Below are positions 1 through 6,346 of a stretch of DNA of 10,719 nt, one piece after another. Position 1 is the stretch's first letter. Every line of letters begins with the position of its first letter. The stretch covers positions 1-10,719 of the forward strand of contig JAJZUH010000058.1 in assembly GCA_021847165.1 (NCBI GenBank), read 5' to 3'. The DNA is from Pseudomonadota bacterium. Its GTDB lineage: Bacteria > Pseudomonadota > Gammaproteobacteria > Burkholderiales > Gallionellaceae. The notes below the pieces were generated by a model. The model searched no databases, was not told the origin of the DNA, and worked only from the letters and a program-made list of their open reading frames with translations. The position numbers were made by a program, and so were the translations under genes.

Positions 1-830
1 CGGTAGATGACCGCGATCAGGCACAGCGCCAGGATGCCGCCCAGACCGGCGGTCTCGGACGGCGTGGCGAACCCGCCGTAAAGGGCGACCATGACGCCGA
101 CCAGCAGGGTGACGAACGGGACGACGCGGGGCAGCAGCCTGAATTTGTCGTACAGCGTCAATTCCATCGCTTCGAGATAGGCCGATTTCCTGCCGCCCTG
201 GTTGTAGGTGTCGAGCGCTTCCCTGTATTCCTTCTTGTAGCGGAATGCGGCGTAGCCGGAGAACAGCACCACCATCAGCACGCCGGGGCCGATGCCGGCC
301 AGGAACAGCCTGCCCAGCGATTGTTCGGCCGCGACGGAGAACAGGATCATCACGATGGAGGGGGGCAGCAGGATGCCGAGGGTGCCGCCGGCCGCGATGA
401 TGCCGGCCGCGAAGCGCGGCGAATAGCCGCGTGCGCGCATCTCCGGGATGCCCGCGCTGCCGATGGCGGAACAGGTGGCCGGGCTCGAACCCGACATGGC
501 GGCGAACAGGGCGCTGGCGAACACGTTCGCGATGCCCAGCCCGCCCGGGATCTTGTGCATCCAGGCGTGGATGGCCAGGTAAAGGTCGGCGCCGGCGCGC
601 GACTTGCCGATGGCCGCCCCCTTGAGGATGAAGAGCGGGACTGACAGCAGCGTGATGTTGGCCATCTCCTCGTAGACGTTCAGCGTGACCGTATCCAGCG
701 ACGATCCCGGCATGAAGATGAACATGAACAGCACGGCGATGCTGCCGAGGGCGAATGCGATCGGCATGCCCGAGAACATGAACAGCAGGGTGCCCAGCCC
801 GTACAGCAAGCCAATGATGCCGACGCTCAA
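1..830 (-). CDS. dctM: TRAP transporter large permease DctM (partial, C-terminus beyond window)
   Basis: Large membrane subunit of a tripartite ATP-independent periplasmic (TRAP) transporter, which carries the Na+ (or H+)-coupled translocation pathway in the inner membrane. I translated the minus strand from 830 to the window edge and found no stop, giving about 276 residues of a family that is usually about 425-430. The reading shows typical DctM stretches: an N-terminal hydrophobic segment with FSGMPIAFALGSIAVLF, then PLFILKGAAIGKSRAG, HKIPGGLGIANVFASALFAA, the GSSPATCSAIGSAGIPEM loop, and AAGGTLGILLPPSIVMILFS. The start is chosen as TTG at 830. It is preceded by AGAGGAG seven bases upstream and overlaps the dctQ stop as TTGA, so translation is probably coupled. 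The first in-frame ATG lies 17 codons later, inside the first membrane helix, and would truncate it. It is the last gene seen of the dctP-dctQ-dctM operon. Confidence 0.95.
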   Translation of the reverse strand, partial: MSVGIIGLLYGLGTLLFMFSGMPIAFALGSIAVLFMFIFMPGSSLDTVTLNVYEEMANITLLSVPLFILKGAAIGKSRAGADLYLAIHAWMHKIPGGLGIANVFASALFAAMSGSSPATCSAIGSAGIPEMRARGYSPRFAAGIIAAGGTLGILLPPSIVMILFSVAAEQSLGRLFLAGIGPGVLMVVLFSGYAAFRYKKEYREALDTYNQGGRKSAYLEAMELTLYDKFRLLPRVVPFVTLLVGVMVALYGGFATPSETAGLGGILALCLIAVIY

Positions 831-1315
831 TTTGCCGCTCCTCTGGTCTTCAGGGCGATCAGGATCTGCAGCAGCATCTGCAGGCACAGCAAGGTCATTC
901 CTGCGGCCATCAGGCCGTAGGGTATCCACAGGGGCGGCCCCCAGGTCGACGAGGTCGTCTGGCCTTCGACGACGGCCTCGTGCAGCATGCTCCAGGTCTT
1001 CCAGGTGAAGAATGCGCAGAATGCCAGCGAGGCGATATCGCAGAACAGCAGACGCATGCGGTTGGCCGCCGGCGAGAAGAAGCCTTCCAGCGCGCCGATG
1101 CCGATATGGCCGCGCTCAGCTTGCACGTATGCGCCGCACAGGAACACCGCGCCGACCAGCAGGAAGACGGAAACCTCGTCCTGCCAATCGGTGGGCATTT
1201 TCAGGAAGTAACGCATCACCACGCTCAGGGTGAGAACCAGGCAGGCCGCCAGTAGCGCCAGCATGGAAACGAACAGCACATAACCGTTGATCTTCGTCTG
1301 CCACCCGAGCAGCAT
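827..1315 (-). CDS. dctQ: TRAP transporter small permease DctQ
   Basis: Small four-helix membrane subunit of the TRAP transporter. With DctM it forms the inner-membrane complex that accepts substrate from DctP. From ATG 1315 the protein is 162 residues, the usual DctQ length. It starts MLLGWQTKINGYVLF, followed by a hydrophobic helix, then VVMRYFLKMPTDWQDEVSVFLLVGAVF, the characteristic region around W-x-D-E, and two further hydrophobic segments. An open frame extends upstream to 1477, but that would overlap dctP and add a polar, non-membrane tail unlike the family, so the later ATG is preferred; a GTG three codons upstream is possible. A GGGG run about 8 bases before the ATG lies in the arm of the hairpin at 1323-1342. 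Its stop overlaps the TTG of dctM. Confidence 0.93.
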   Translation of the reverse strand: MLLGWQTKINGYVLFVSMLALLAACLVLTLSVVMRYFLKMPTDWQDEVSVFLLVGAVFLCGAYVQAERGHIGIGALEGFFSPAANRMRLLFCDIASLAFCAFFTWKTWSMLHEAVVEGQTTSSTWGPPLWIPYGLMAAGMTLLCLQMLLQILIALKTRGAAN

Positions 1316-1322
1316 GCCTAGC

Positions 1323-1342
1323 ACCCCGCCGATAGGCGGGGT
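1323..1342 (-). promoter_or_regulatory. Hairpin between dctP and dctQ
   Basis: Perfect inverted repeat with 8-bp arms (ACCCCGCC / GGCGGGGT) and a 4-base loop, located in the 65-bp gap between the dctP stop and the dctQ start. No T run follows on the minus strand, so a full intrinsic terminator is unlikely. In the mRNA the distal arm also contains the only G-rich stretch ahead of the dctQ ATG. The inferred role is to protect the 3' end of the dctP message and/or to lower dctQM expression, in line with the general need for more binding protein than permease. Confidence 0.55.
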
Positions 1343-1380
1343 CAGGGCTGGCTGCCGGCTTTCCAGTTCGACTCCGTGAC

Positions 1381-2406
1381 TCACAACAACTTCTCGGCCA
1401 GCTTGAGGATGCGCGCGCAGCTCTCGCTCTTCTCGCCATAGTTCTTCCAAGCCGTGTCGCGTGCGATGGCTTGCCATTTCTTGACGGATGCATCCGACAG
1501 GTCATAGGCTTTTCCGCCGGCCTTCTGGTACACGGCAGCCACCGCCTGGTCGTCGGCCTTGGCCTGCTCCAGGGCGAATTTCTCCATCTCGGCGCCGACC
1601 GTCATGATCAGGTCCTGCTGGGCCTTGGGGAGCTGGTCGAAGACCGACTTGGAGATCATCAGCGGCTCCAGCATGAACCAGTAGGTCTTGCCGCGGCCGG
1701 TGGTCAGGTGCTTGGCGACCTCTTCCAGGCGGAAGGAGATCAGGCTGGTGGACGAGGTCATCGCGGCATCCAGTGCGCCCGTCTGCATCGCGGCATAGAT
1801 CTCGTTCGAGGGCATATCCAGCACGGCGGCGCCGGCTTCCTTGAGCACCATATCCATCTCCTTGCTGCCGCCGCGGATCTTCAGTCCCTTGGCGTCCGAC
1901 GGATCGACGATGGGCGTAGTGCGGCTGGCCACACCACCCGCCTGCCAGATCCAGCTGACGATGATCACGCCCTTGTTGGCCAGCACTTCGGACAATGCCT
2001 TGCCGACCTCGGCATTCTTCCATTTCGCGGCCTGCTCGTAGGACGTGACCATGCCGGGCATCAGTCCGATGTTCGTTTCCGGCACTTCGCCGCCCGCATA
2101 GTTGAGGGGGACCAGCGACATGTCCAGCGCGCCTTTCCTCAGGGCGCTGAACTGGGCGTTGGTCTTCATCAACGAAGAACCGGCATAGACGGTTCCTTTC
2201 AGTGCGCCACCGCTGCGCTTCTCGATCTCCGCGGCGAAACGGCGGCACAGCCGGTCGCGAAAGTCGCCCGCATCGATGGTGCCGCCGGGGAATTGGTGGG
2301 ATATCTTCAGGGTCACCGGTTCCGCCGCACGGGCCGGACTGCCGAACAGCGCAAGAAGTGAGGCGGTAGCTAAACAGGCAACGATGCTGCGACGTGTAAT
2401 GGCCAT
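1381..2406 (-). CDS. dctP: TRAP transporter periplasmic solute-binding protein DctP
   Basis: Periplasmic binding protein that captures an organic acid and delivers it to DctQM. ATG at 2406 gives 341 residues and has AGGGAG nine bases upstream; the longer open frame to 2526 would run through the operator region. The signal peptide is residues 1-27 (ITRRSIVACLATASLLALFG, then ARA before AEP). The paired arginines make export by Tat possible, although Sec is the default for this family. The mature part opens with LKISHQFPGG; K-G-L-K-I-R carries the conserved Arg (residue 178) that in DctP-family proteins binds the substrate carboxylate, followed by LDMPSNEIYAAMQTGALDA. The substrate cannot be read from sequence; C4-dicarboxylates, aromatic acids and keto acids are all possible. 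It is the first gene of the operon, divergent from the GntR regulator. Confidence 0.95.
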   Translation of the reverse strand: MAITRRSIVACLATASLLALFGSPARAAEPVTLKISHQFPGGTIDAGDFRDRLCRRFAAEIEKRSGGALKGTVYAGSSLMKTNAQFSALRKGALDMSLVPLNYAGGEVPETNIGLMPGMVTSYEQAAKWKNAEVGKALSEVLANKGVIIVSWIWQAGGVASRTTPIVDPSDAKGLKIRGGSKEMDMVLKEAGAAVLDMPSNEIYAAMQTGALDAAMTSSTSLISFRLEEVAKHLTTGRGKTYWFMLEPLMISKSVFDQLPKAQQDLIMTVGAEMEKFALEQAKADDQAVAAVYQKAGGKAYDLSDASVKKWQAIARDTAWKNYGEKSESCARILKLAEKLL

Positions 2407-2494
2407 TTGAAATCTCCCTTTATATATATGAGGTTGAAACATCGGCGGGCGGCTAGCGGCTGCAACATCCCAGATCGCCAATTCAACGGACAAA

Positions 2495-2531
2495 TTGTAT
2501 ACAAGATTGTTATACAATGTATGCAATATTG
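2495..2531. promoter_or_regulatory. Operator cluster for the FCD-type GntR regulator, overlapping divergent promoters
   Basis: Tandem AT-rich palindromes lie in the 182-bp gap between two divergent genes: TTGTATACAA at 2495-2504 (perfect), TTGTTATACAA at 2507-2517 (ATTGT-TAT-ACAAT), a degenerate copy ATGTATGCAA at 2517-2526 (8 of 10 identical to the first), and CAATATTG at 2524-2531. The T-N-G-T-N(0-3)-A-C-N-A pattern is the one known for FadR/FCD regulators. The region contains -10-like TATACA strings on both strands, and a good -35 (TTGACT, 2529-2534) points toward the regulator gene, with only a weak -10. I could not fix exact transcription starts. Binding here would be expected to control both dctPQM and the regulator. 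Confidence 0.72.
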
Positions 2532-2588
2532 ACTGTCCGGGTAATTGTTGTCAATGTCGCAGGCCGGATTGCACTAGTCAGGGGACGT

Positions 2589-3272
2589 ATGGAAAAGAAG
2601 CAGCGCATGTCGCGGCGCTCGGAGCAGATGGGCGATCAGATCGAGGAACGCATCGTGACGGGGGTCTATCCCCCTGGGATGCGGCTGGACGAGACCGAAC
2701 TGGCCAGCGGTTTTGGCGTGTCGCGCACCCCGATCCGCGAAGCGCTGATCCAGCTGGCGTCTGCCGGCCTGGTCGAGATACGCCCGCGGCGCGGCGCCAT
2801 CGTCGCCGAGATCGGCCAGCATCGGCTGTATGAAATGTTCGAGGTGATGGCCGAACTGGAAGCGATGTGCGGCCGCCTTGCAGCCCGCCGCATCACGGAA
2901 TCCGAGCAGCGCGCGCTCGTCGCCGCGCATCAGGCGTGCGAAGCGGCGCGCGATGCGAACGATCCCGATGCCTACTACCAGCGCAACGAACGGTTCCATC
3001 ACCTGATATACGCCGCCAGCCATAACGTGTTCCTGGAAGAGCAGGCGACCGCCCTGCACCGGAGACTGAGGCCGTACCGGCGGTTGCAGTTGCGGGTGCG
3101 CGACCGCATGGGTACGTCATTCTCGGAGCATGCCGGCATCGTCGAGGCGATCCTGGCGCAGGACGGCGAACAGGCGGCTGCGCGCATACGCACCCATGTC
3201 GTCGTGCAGGGTCAGCGCTTTGCCGATCTGATCGCCTCGCTGCCCATGCTCGGCAGCCCCAGCCTGGCCTGA
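2589..3272 (+). CDS. GntR-family transcriptional regulator, FCD (FadR) subfamily
   Basis: Dimeric ligand-responsive DNA-binding protein of 227 residues, normal for the FadR subfamily. The N-terminal winged helix-turn-helix spans about residues 8-75, with the family signature GVSRTPIREALIQLASAGLV and the wing IRPRRGAIV. The C-terminal all-helical FCD ligand domain spans about 80-215; likely metal/ligand residues are N133 and H137 (NERFHH), H181 (SEHAGI) and H203 (RTHVVVQ), with Asn in place of the more common first Asp. ATG 2589 is preferred because AGGGGA lies six bases upstream; the frame is open back to ATG 2517, but that start would sit inside the operator cluster and add a hydrophobic tail foreign to the family. 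It is divergent from dctP, which suggests that the transported acid or a catabolite of it is the effector. Confidence 0.93.
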   Translation: MEKKQRMSRRSEQMGDQIEERIVTGVYPPGMRLDETELASGFGVSRTPIREALIQLASAGLVEIRPRRGAIVAEIGQHRLYEMFEVMAELEAMCGRLAARRITESEQRALVAAHQACEAARDANDPDAYYQRNERFHHLIYAASHNVFLEEQATALHRRLRPYRRLQLRVRDRMGTSFSEHAGIVEAILAQDGEQAAARIRTHVVVQGQRFADLIASLPMLGSPSLA

Positions 3273-3365
3273 CGCCTGCGTGCCTGCGGTCAACTGCCGG
3301 GGCGGGGCGCACGTTGCTGTATTGCCGTACCGTCGTTCAATCCCATACAGCACAGGAGGAGTCAC
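3273..3365 (+). other. Intergenic region upstream of the charged-repeat gene
   Basis: 93 bases between the regulator stop and the next ATG. A strong ribosome-binding site (AGGAGG, 3354-3359) precedes ATG 3366. A weak promoter-like pair, TTGCCG (3322-3327) and ATACAG (3345-3350) with 17-base spacing, could drive the small gene, but it is too poor to call with confidence. No terminator hairpin is visible after the regulator gene. Confidence 0.3.
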
Positions 3366-3761
3366 ATGCATACAACAACGAAATCATGGTTCGCCGCGCT
3401 GGCGGCTGCCCTCGCTGTTGCGGTCTTGCCCGCCGCCTACGCAGCCGATACCGCCGGGCAGACGCAAGACATCCGGGCGGACAAGCGCGACATCGCCAGG
3501 GACAATCGGGAGGTGAGACAGGACAAGCGCGACCGCCGCCAGGATGTGCGGGAACGCACGCAGGATCGGCGCGAACTGACGCAGGATAAGCGCGAAGGCG
3601 ACACCGCGGGGGCAGCCAGGGAACGCAAAGAGCTGCGCCGCGACAACGCCGATGTACGCAAGGACAATCGCGAGATACGCGGGGATCGCGCGGATCGCCG
3701 CAGCGACAAGCGCGATTTGCACCATGACAGGCAACAGCGCCAGCAGGGGCGGCGCAAGTGA
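3366..3761 (+). CDS. Secreted highly charged Asp/Arg heptad-repeat protein, function unknown
   Basis: I do not recognise a named family. The 131-residue product has a clear Sec signal peptide (SWFAALAAALAVAVLPAAYA, cut after residue 26 at AYA). The mature 105 residues contain, by my count, 28 Arg, 19 Asp, 7 Glu and 7 Lys, and no Cys. From residue 35 they form heptads of the pattern [D/E]-x-x-x-D-[K/N/R/V]-R: DIRADKR, DIARDNR, EVRQDKR, DRRQDVR, ERTQDRR, ELTQDKR, then a 12-residue break, then ELRRDNA, DVRKDNR, EIRGDRA, DRRSDKR, DLHHDRQ. The second heptad position is Ile, Val or Leu in 7 of 11 units, giving one hydrophobic stripe on an otherwise charged helix. A long rigid helix or weak coiled coil in the periplasm is a reasonable inference. 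The AGGAGG ribosome-binding site is excellent. The gene converges on the serC-like gene and shares its terminal hairpin. Confidence 0.8.
   Translation: MHTTTKSWFAALAAALAVAVLPAAYAADTAGQTQDIRADKRDIARDNREVRQDKRDRRQDVRERTQDRRELTQDKREGDTAGAARERKELRRDNADVRKDNREIRGDRADRRSDKRDLHHDRQQRQQGRRK
3468..3734 (+). repeat. 21-bp coding repeats (heptad units)
   Basis: Eleven 21-bp units encode the Asp/Arg heptads: six contiguous units at 3468-3593, and five contiguous units from 3630 to 3734, separated by a 36-bp interruption. The copies are conserved more at protein than at DNA level (Arg and Asp codons vary between copies), which suggests old duplication kept by selection on the protein. Confidence 0.75.
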
Positions 3762-3769
3762 TGCTGCCG

Positions 3770-3792
3770 GTCACATCCCGGCGGGATGTGAC
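3770..3792. terminator. Hairpin between convergent genes, probable bidirectional terminator
   Basis: Perfect 10-bp inverted repeat GTCACATCCC / GGGATGTGAC with a 3-base loop. It lies 9 bases after the stop of the charged-repeat gene, and its far arm touches the TAG stop of the serC-like gene (3792-3794). No T run follows on either strand, so it may work as a weak or factor-assisted terminator, or protect the 3' ends of both messages. Confidence 0.55.
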
Positions 3793-4889
3793 TAGCCGGC
3801 CTTGCGCTGGAAGTCTTCCATGAAACCGGCCAGTTGTTCGACGGCGGGGAGCGTCAGGCCATTGTAGAGGGACGCGCGGATGCCGCCGGTGGAACGATGG
3901 CCGGCCAGGCCGGAGAATCCGGCGGTCTGCGCTGCGGCGAGGAAGCGCTGCTCCAGTTCCGGGGTGGCCAGATTGAACGTGACGTTCATCAGTGAGCGGT
4001 CGTTCGTTTCCGCCCGTCCACGATAAAACCCATGGCTGTCGTCGAGCCGGCGATACAGCAGTTGGGCCTTGCCGCGATTGATCTCGGCCATGCGTGCCAG
4101 GCCGCCAATCTCGTTCAGCAGCCAGCGCGTGATCAGCAGCACCACGTAGATCGCGAACACCGGCGGGGTGTTGAAGATGGAATGCGCCTGGGCATGGCTG
4201 CGGTAATCGAGGAAGCCGGGCAGGTCGGCCGGCGCATTTTGCAACAGTCCATCGCGTACCAGCACGACGGTGACCCCGGCGGGGCCTATGTTCTTCTGCG
4301 CATGCGCATAGATGAGCGAATAGCGTTCGGCTTCGCAGGGCTGGGACAGGAAATCCGAGGACATGTCGCACACGCGGGGAACGTCGTCGCGTCCGAGCAC
4401 GCGGTGGAATTGCAGCCCCTCGACCGTTTCGTTGGAGATGTAGTGGAGGTAGGGCGCATCCGCCGAATATGCAAGCTCATCGTTGCCAGGCAGGCGGCGG
4501 AAGCCGCCCGATTCGCCGCTCCAGAGCACGCGGATGGGGCCTTCGCGCCGGGCTTCGGCAAGCGCCTTGCCGCTCCAGTAACCGGTGTGCAGGTATTCGG
4601 CCGGATGCGTCTTGCCGCGCAGCAGCGTCATCGGGATCATCGAGAATTGTTGCGTGGCGCCGCCTTGCAGGAACAGGACGTGAAAGTCGTCGGGCAGTCC
4701 CATCAGTTTGCGGATGTTCCCTTCCAGTTCCGCAACGACCGAAGCGAACCAGTCGGAACGATGGCTGATGCCCAGTATCGACAGTCCGACTTCCGGCACG
4801 GCGATGATCGATTGCTGTACCTGCAGCAGCACGCTTTCCGGCAATGCGCCCGGACCTCCGGAGAAATTGAGGTGGTTGAGCGGGTTCAT
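3792..4889 (-). CDS. serC: Phosphoserine aminotransferase SerC (divergent copy)
   Basis: PLP-dependent class V aminotransferase. The canonical enzyme converts 3-phosphohydroxypyruvate and glutamate to phosphoserine and also serves PLP synthesis. From ATG 4889 it is 365 residues (E. coli SerC is 362). Active-site residues match the family: H43-R44 (SHRSDWF), W105 (GYW), T155 (SNETVEG), D175 (CDMSSDFLSQP), Q198-K199 (AHAQKNIGPAG, the Schiff-base lysine) and a C-terminal GHRSTGGIRASLYN. The start MNPLNHLNFSGGPGALPESV is less like the usual betaproteobacterial YNFSAGP opening, and FLQGGATQQFSMIPM resembles other SerC branches. Its ATG overlaps the stop of the upstream ATP-grasp gene (ATGA), so it is translationally coupled. 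It could be the housekeeping SerC or a paralogue acting on another phosphorylated keto acid in a pathway with that ligase; sequence alone does not decide. Confidence 0.9.
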   Translation of the reverse strand: MNPLNHLNFSGGPGALPESVLLQVQQSIIAVPEVGLSILGISHRSDWFASVVAELEGNIRKLMGLPDDFHVLFLQGGATQQFSMIPMTLLRGKTHPAEYLHTGYWSGKALAEARREGPIRVLWSGESGGFRRLPGNDELAYSADAPYLHYISNETVEGLQFHRVLGRDDVPRVCDMSSDFLSQPCEAERYSLIYAHAQKNIGPAGVTVVLVRDGLLQNAPADLPGFLDYRSHAQAHSIFNTPPVFAIYVVLLITRWLLNEIGGLARMAEINRGKAQLLYRRLDDSHGFYRGRAETNDRSLMNVTFNLATPELEQRFLAAAQTAGFSGLAGHRSTGGIRASLYNGLTLPAVEQLAGFMEDFQRKAG

Positions 4890-6169
4890 TTGTGTGTCAG
4901 GCGGGAAAGCAGGTCCCGGAAGGCGGTTTTGACTTTTTGCATATGCACCTGTTTGTACGGGAACAAGTGTTCCGGGTCCATCGCATGCACGACCATGGTG
5001 TGGTCGATCTCGAACACGAACAGCCGCCCGTCCTGCGTTTCCGCGCAGTCGATGCACAGATAGTCGAGTCTGGTGCGCTGGTAGATCGCATCCAGCGCGG
5101 CCTTGTGGCGTCGGGCGAAGTCGTCGAAGTGCTGCATGAAGGCGGCTTCTTCCGCGCGCTTGTCCGCGTCTTCGTACATGCCGGCATTCACGTAATGGAT
5201 CATCCAGTGCGAGGACACGCCCATGTGGCTTGCATAGGGGATGCCGTCGACCAGGACCACGCGGAATTTCCTGAACAGTCCGTCCTTGCCGCTGTAATCG
5301 ATGAAGCGCGACAGGAAGAACTCCGCATCGGCCACCCTGGCAAGGTAGGCAGCCAGTTCGCCGGGATGTCCGATCTTGTCCAGGTTCTTGCCGGCATGGG
5401 ATCCGACCGGGCGCACGATGACCGGGAAGTCGCAACCGGCGAATCTTTCGGCCAGCGTGACGGTGCCTGCGGCAATCTCGTCGAGCACCGGGCGCGGCGC
5501 CTGCAGGGTGGGCGGGATGAGCACGCCGGGCGCATCCCGCAGCAACGCACTGGCCGCAGTCCGTCCGGTCAGCGGGATGTACTGCGGCTTGTTGATGACC
5601 GGTTTGGGCCAATGCGCCAGCGCCTGTTCCAGTGCTGCCAGCACGCTGCGGTTCTCGTCGGCCTCGCAGATGGCGACGAACAGGGCATCGTGTTCCGGGA
5701 TGGGCAGGGCCAGCGGATCGCCGGCGGAGACATAATAGTAGATGAGATCGACATCGCTGTTTTCCAGCAGGCAATCCAGCGGGGTGTTCGCCGAGATGTC
5801 GCCCGGGACCGACAGCATCAGCAGGCGCAGCCTGGCGGGCTGTTCAGCGGCGGCAAGACGGTAGATGCGTTTCTGTTGCAGGGCCAGCGCCTGGATGCTC
5901 AGCCCCAGTTCGCGCTGCCCGAAGCACTGCACCACGGTGGAAAGGTTCAGCCACAGTTCCGCATCGGTGGCATCGCGCCCGGCTTGTTCCAGGATCTGCT
6001 GGCCGAGCGGGCGCAGGTCGGTGCCGGCGATGCTGGCGCGCAGGAAGGGTGCCAATCCCATAAAGGACGTTTTCGGGACAGCCTGGTCATCGTGGGCGGC
6101 AGGACTAATCAATTTTTGTCTGGCTTGTTGGTTGGTCGTGATGCCCTGGGGCATTTCCAATATGCTCAT
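4886..6169 (-). CDS. ATP-grasp family protein with TPR-like N-terminal region
   Basis: 427-residue soluble protein of a RimK/glutathione-synthase-like ATP-grasp type that I recognise only as a family. Residues about 38-105 are helical and TPR-like (DAELWLNLSTVVQCFGQRELGLSIQALAL). About 115-215 form a pre-ATP-grasp Rossmann-like region (LRLLMLSVPGD, LIYYYV, WPKPVINKP). The ATP-grasp part follows: FPVIVRPVGSHAGKNLDKI (residues 248-266, nucleotide-binding strand and Gly-rich loop), FFLSRFIDYSGKDGLFRKFRV, and DYLCIDCAETQDGRLFVFEIDHTMVVH (369-395, metal-binding strand). In the last motif the usual E-x-N is E-I-D-H, so the second metal ligand would be Asp or His rather than Asn. ATP-grasp enzymes join a carboxylate to an amine or thiol through an acylphosphate; the substrate is unknown here. 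The start has no strong ribosome-binding site; ATG at codon 6 is an alternative. It overlaps serC by ATGA. Confidence 0.85.
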   Translation of the reverse strand: MSILEMPQGITTNQQARQKLISPAAHDDQAVPKTSFMGLAPFLRASIAGTDLRPLGQQILEQAGRDATDAELWLNLSTVVQCFGQRELGLSIQALALQQKRIYRLAAAEQPARLRLLMLSVPGDISANTPLDCLLENSDVDLIYYYVSAGDPLALPIPEHDALFVAICEADENRSVLAALEQALAHWPKPVINKPQYIPLTGRTAASALLRDAPGVLIPPTLQAPRPVLDEIAAGTVTLAERFAGCDFPVIVRPVGSHAGKNLDKIGHPGELAAYLARVADAEFFLSRFIDYSGKDGLFRKFRVVLVDGIPYASHMGVSSHWMIHYVNAGMYEDADKRAEEAAFMQHFDDFARRHKAALDAIYQRTRLDYLCIDCAETQDGRLFVFEIDHTMVVHAMDPEHLFPYKQVHMQKVKTAFRDLLSRLTHK

Positions 6170-6263
6170 TTTAGTATCTCACGAATCAATCGGTCTGTTC
6201 GCCGTGTTGTGGCAGCCCGTCGATCCAGTTCGGTTTTACGTCTGGCAGATGCAACCGGGGAGG

Positions 6264-6325
6264 TAGCAAGGCTAATTCACCGCGCCATTTTCGATGCGGC
6301 GAATAGACGGGATGTATCCTTGCTA
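6264..6325 (-). ncRNA. Two-stem structured element between rlhA and the ATP-grasp operon
   Basis: On the minus strand, UAGCAAGG (6325-6318) pairs perfectly over 8 bp with CCUUGCUA (6271-6264). Inside lies a second stem, AUUCGCCGC with GCGGUGAAU, 9 bp with one G-U pair and a 12-base loop. The G-U pair makes the minus-strand RNA more stable than the plus strand, which would have an A-C mismatch. It begins 21 bases after the rlhA stop and ends 94 bases before the ATP-grasp ATG. It could be the 3' end structure of the rlhA message or a leader element of the ATP-grasp/serC operon. No T run follows. I do not recognise it as a known riboswitch class. Confidence 0.4.
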
Positions 6326-6346
6326 AAAGACGCTTAGGCCGGGGAA

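Noticed and set aside
1316..1477. Upstream start for DctQ
   Set aside because: It would overlap the end of dctP by almost 100 bases and add a polar tail. ATG 1315 gives the standard length.
1471..2361. A 296-codon open frame on the plus strand
   Set aside because: It is antisense to dctP, which has a signal peptide, family motifs and a ribosome-binding site.
2517..2588. Upstream start for the GntR regulator
   Set aside because: The extra residues form a hydrophobic stretch not found in the family and the start lies inside the operator palindromes. ATG 2589 has a good ribosome-binding site.
3468..3734. CRISPR array or non-coding tandem repeat
   Set aside because: The 21-bp period is in frame with a complete signal-peptide ORF, the copies diverge at synonymous positions, and there are no unique spacers.
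4890..5774. N-terminal extension of SerC in the same frame, to about 660 codons
   Set aside because: The added part is an out-of-frame reading of the ATP-grasp gene. SerC homology begins at the ATG at 4889, which overlaps the upstream stop.
4892..6337. A 481-codon open frame on the plus strand
   Set aside because: It lies antisense to the ATP-grasp gene and its upstream region, with no recognisable domain or good start.
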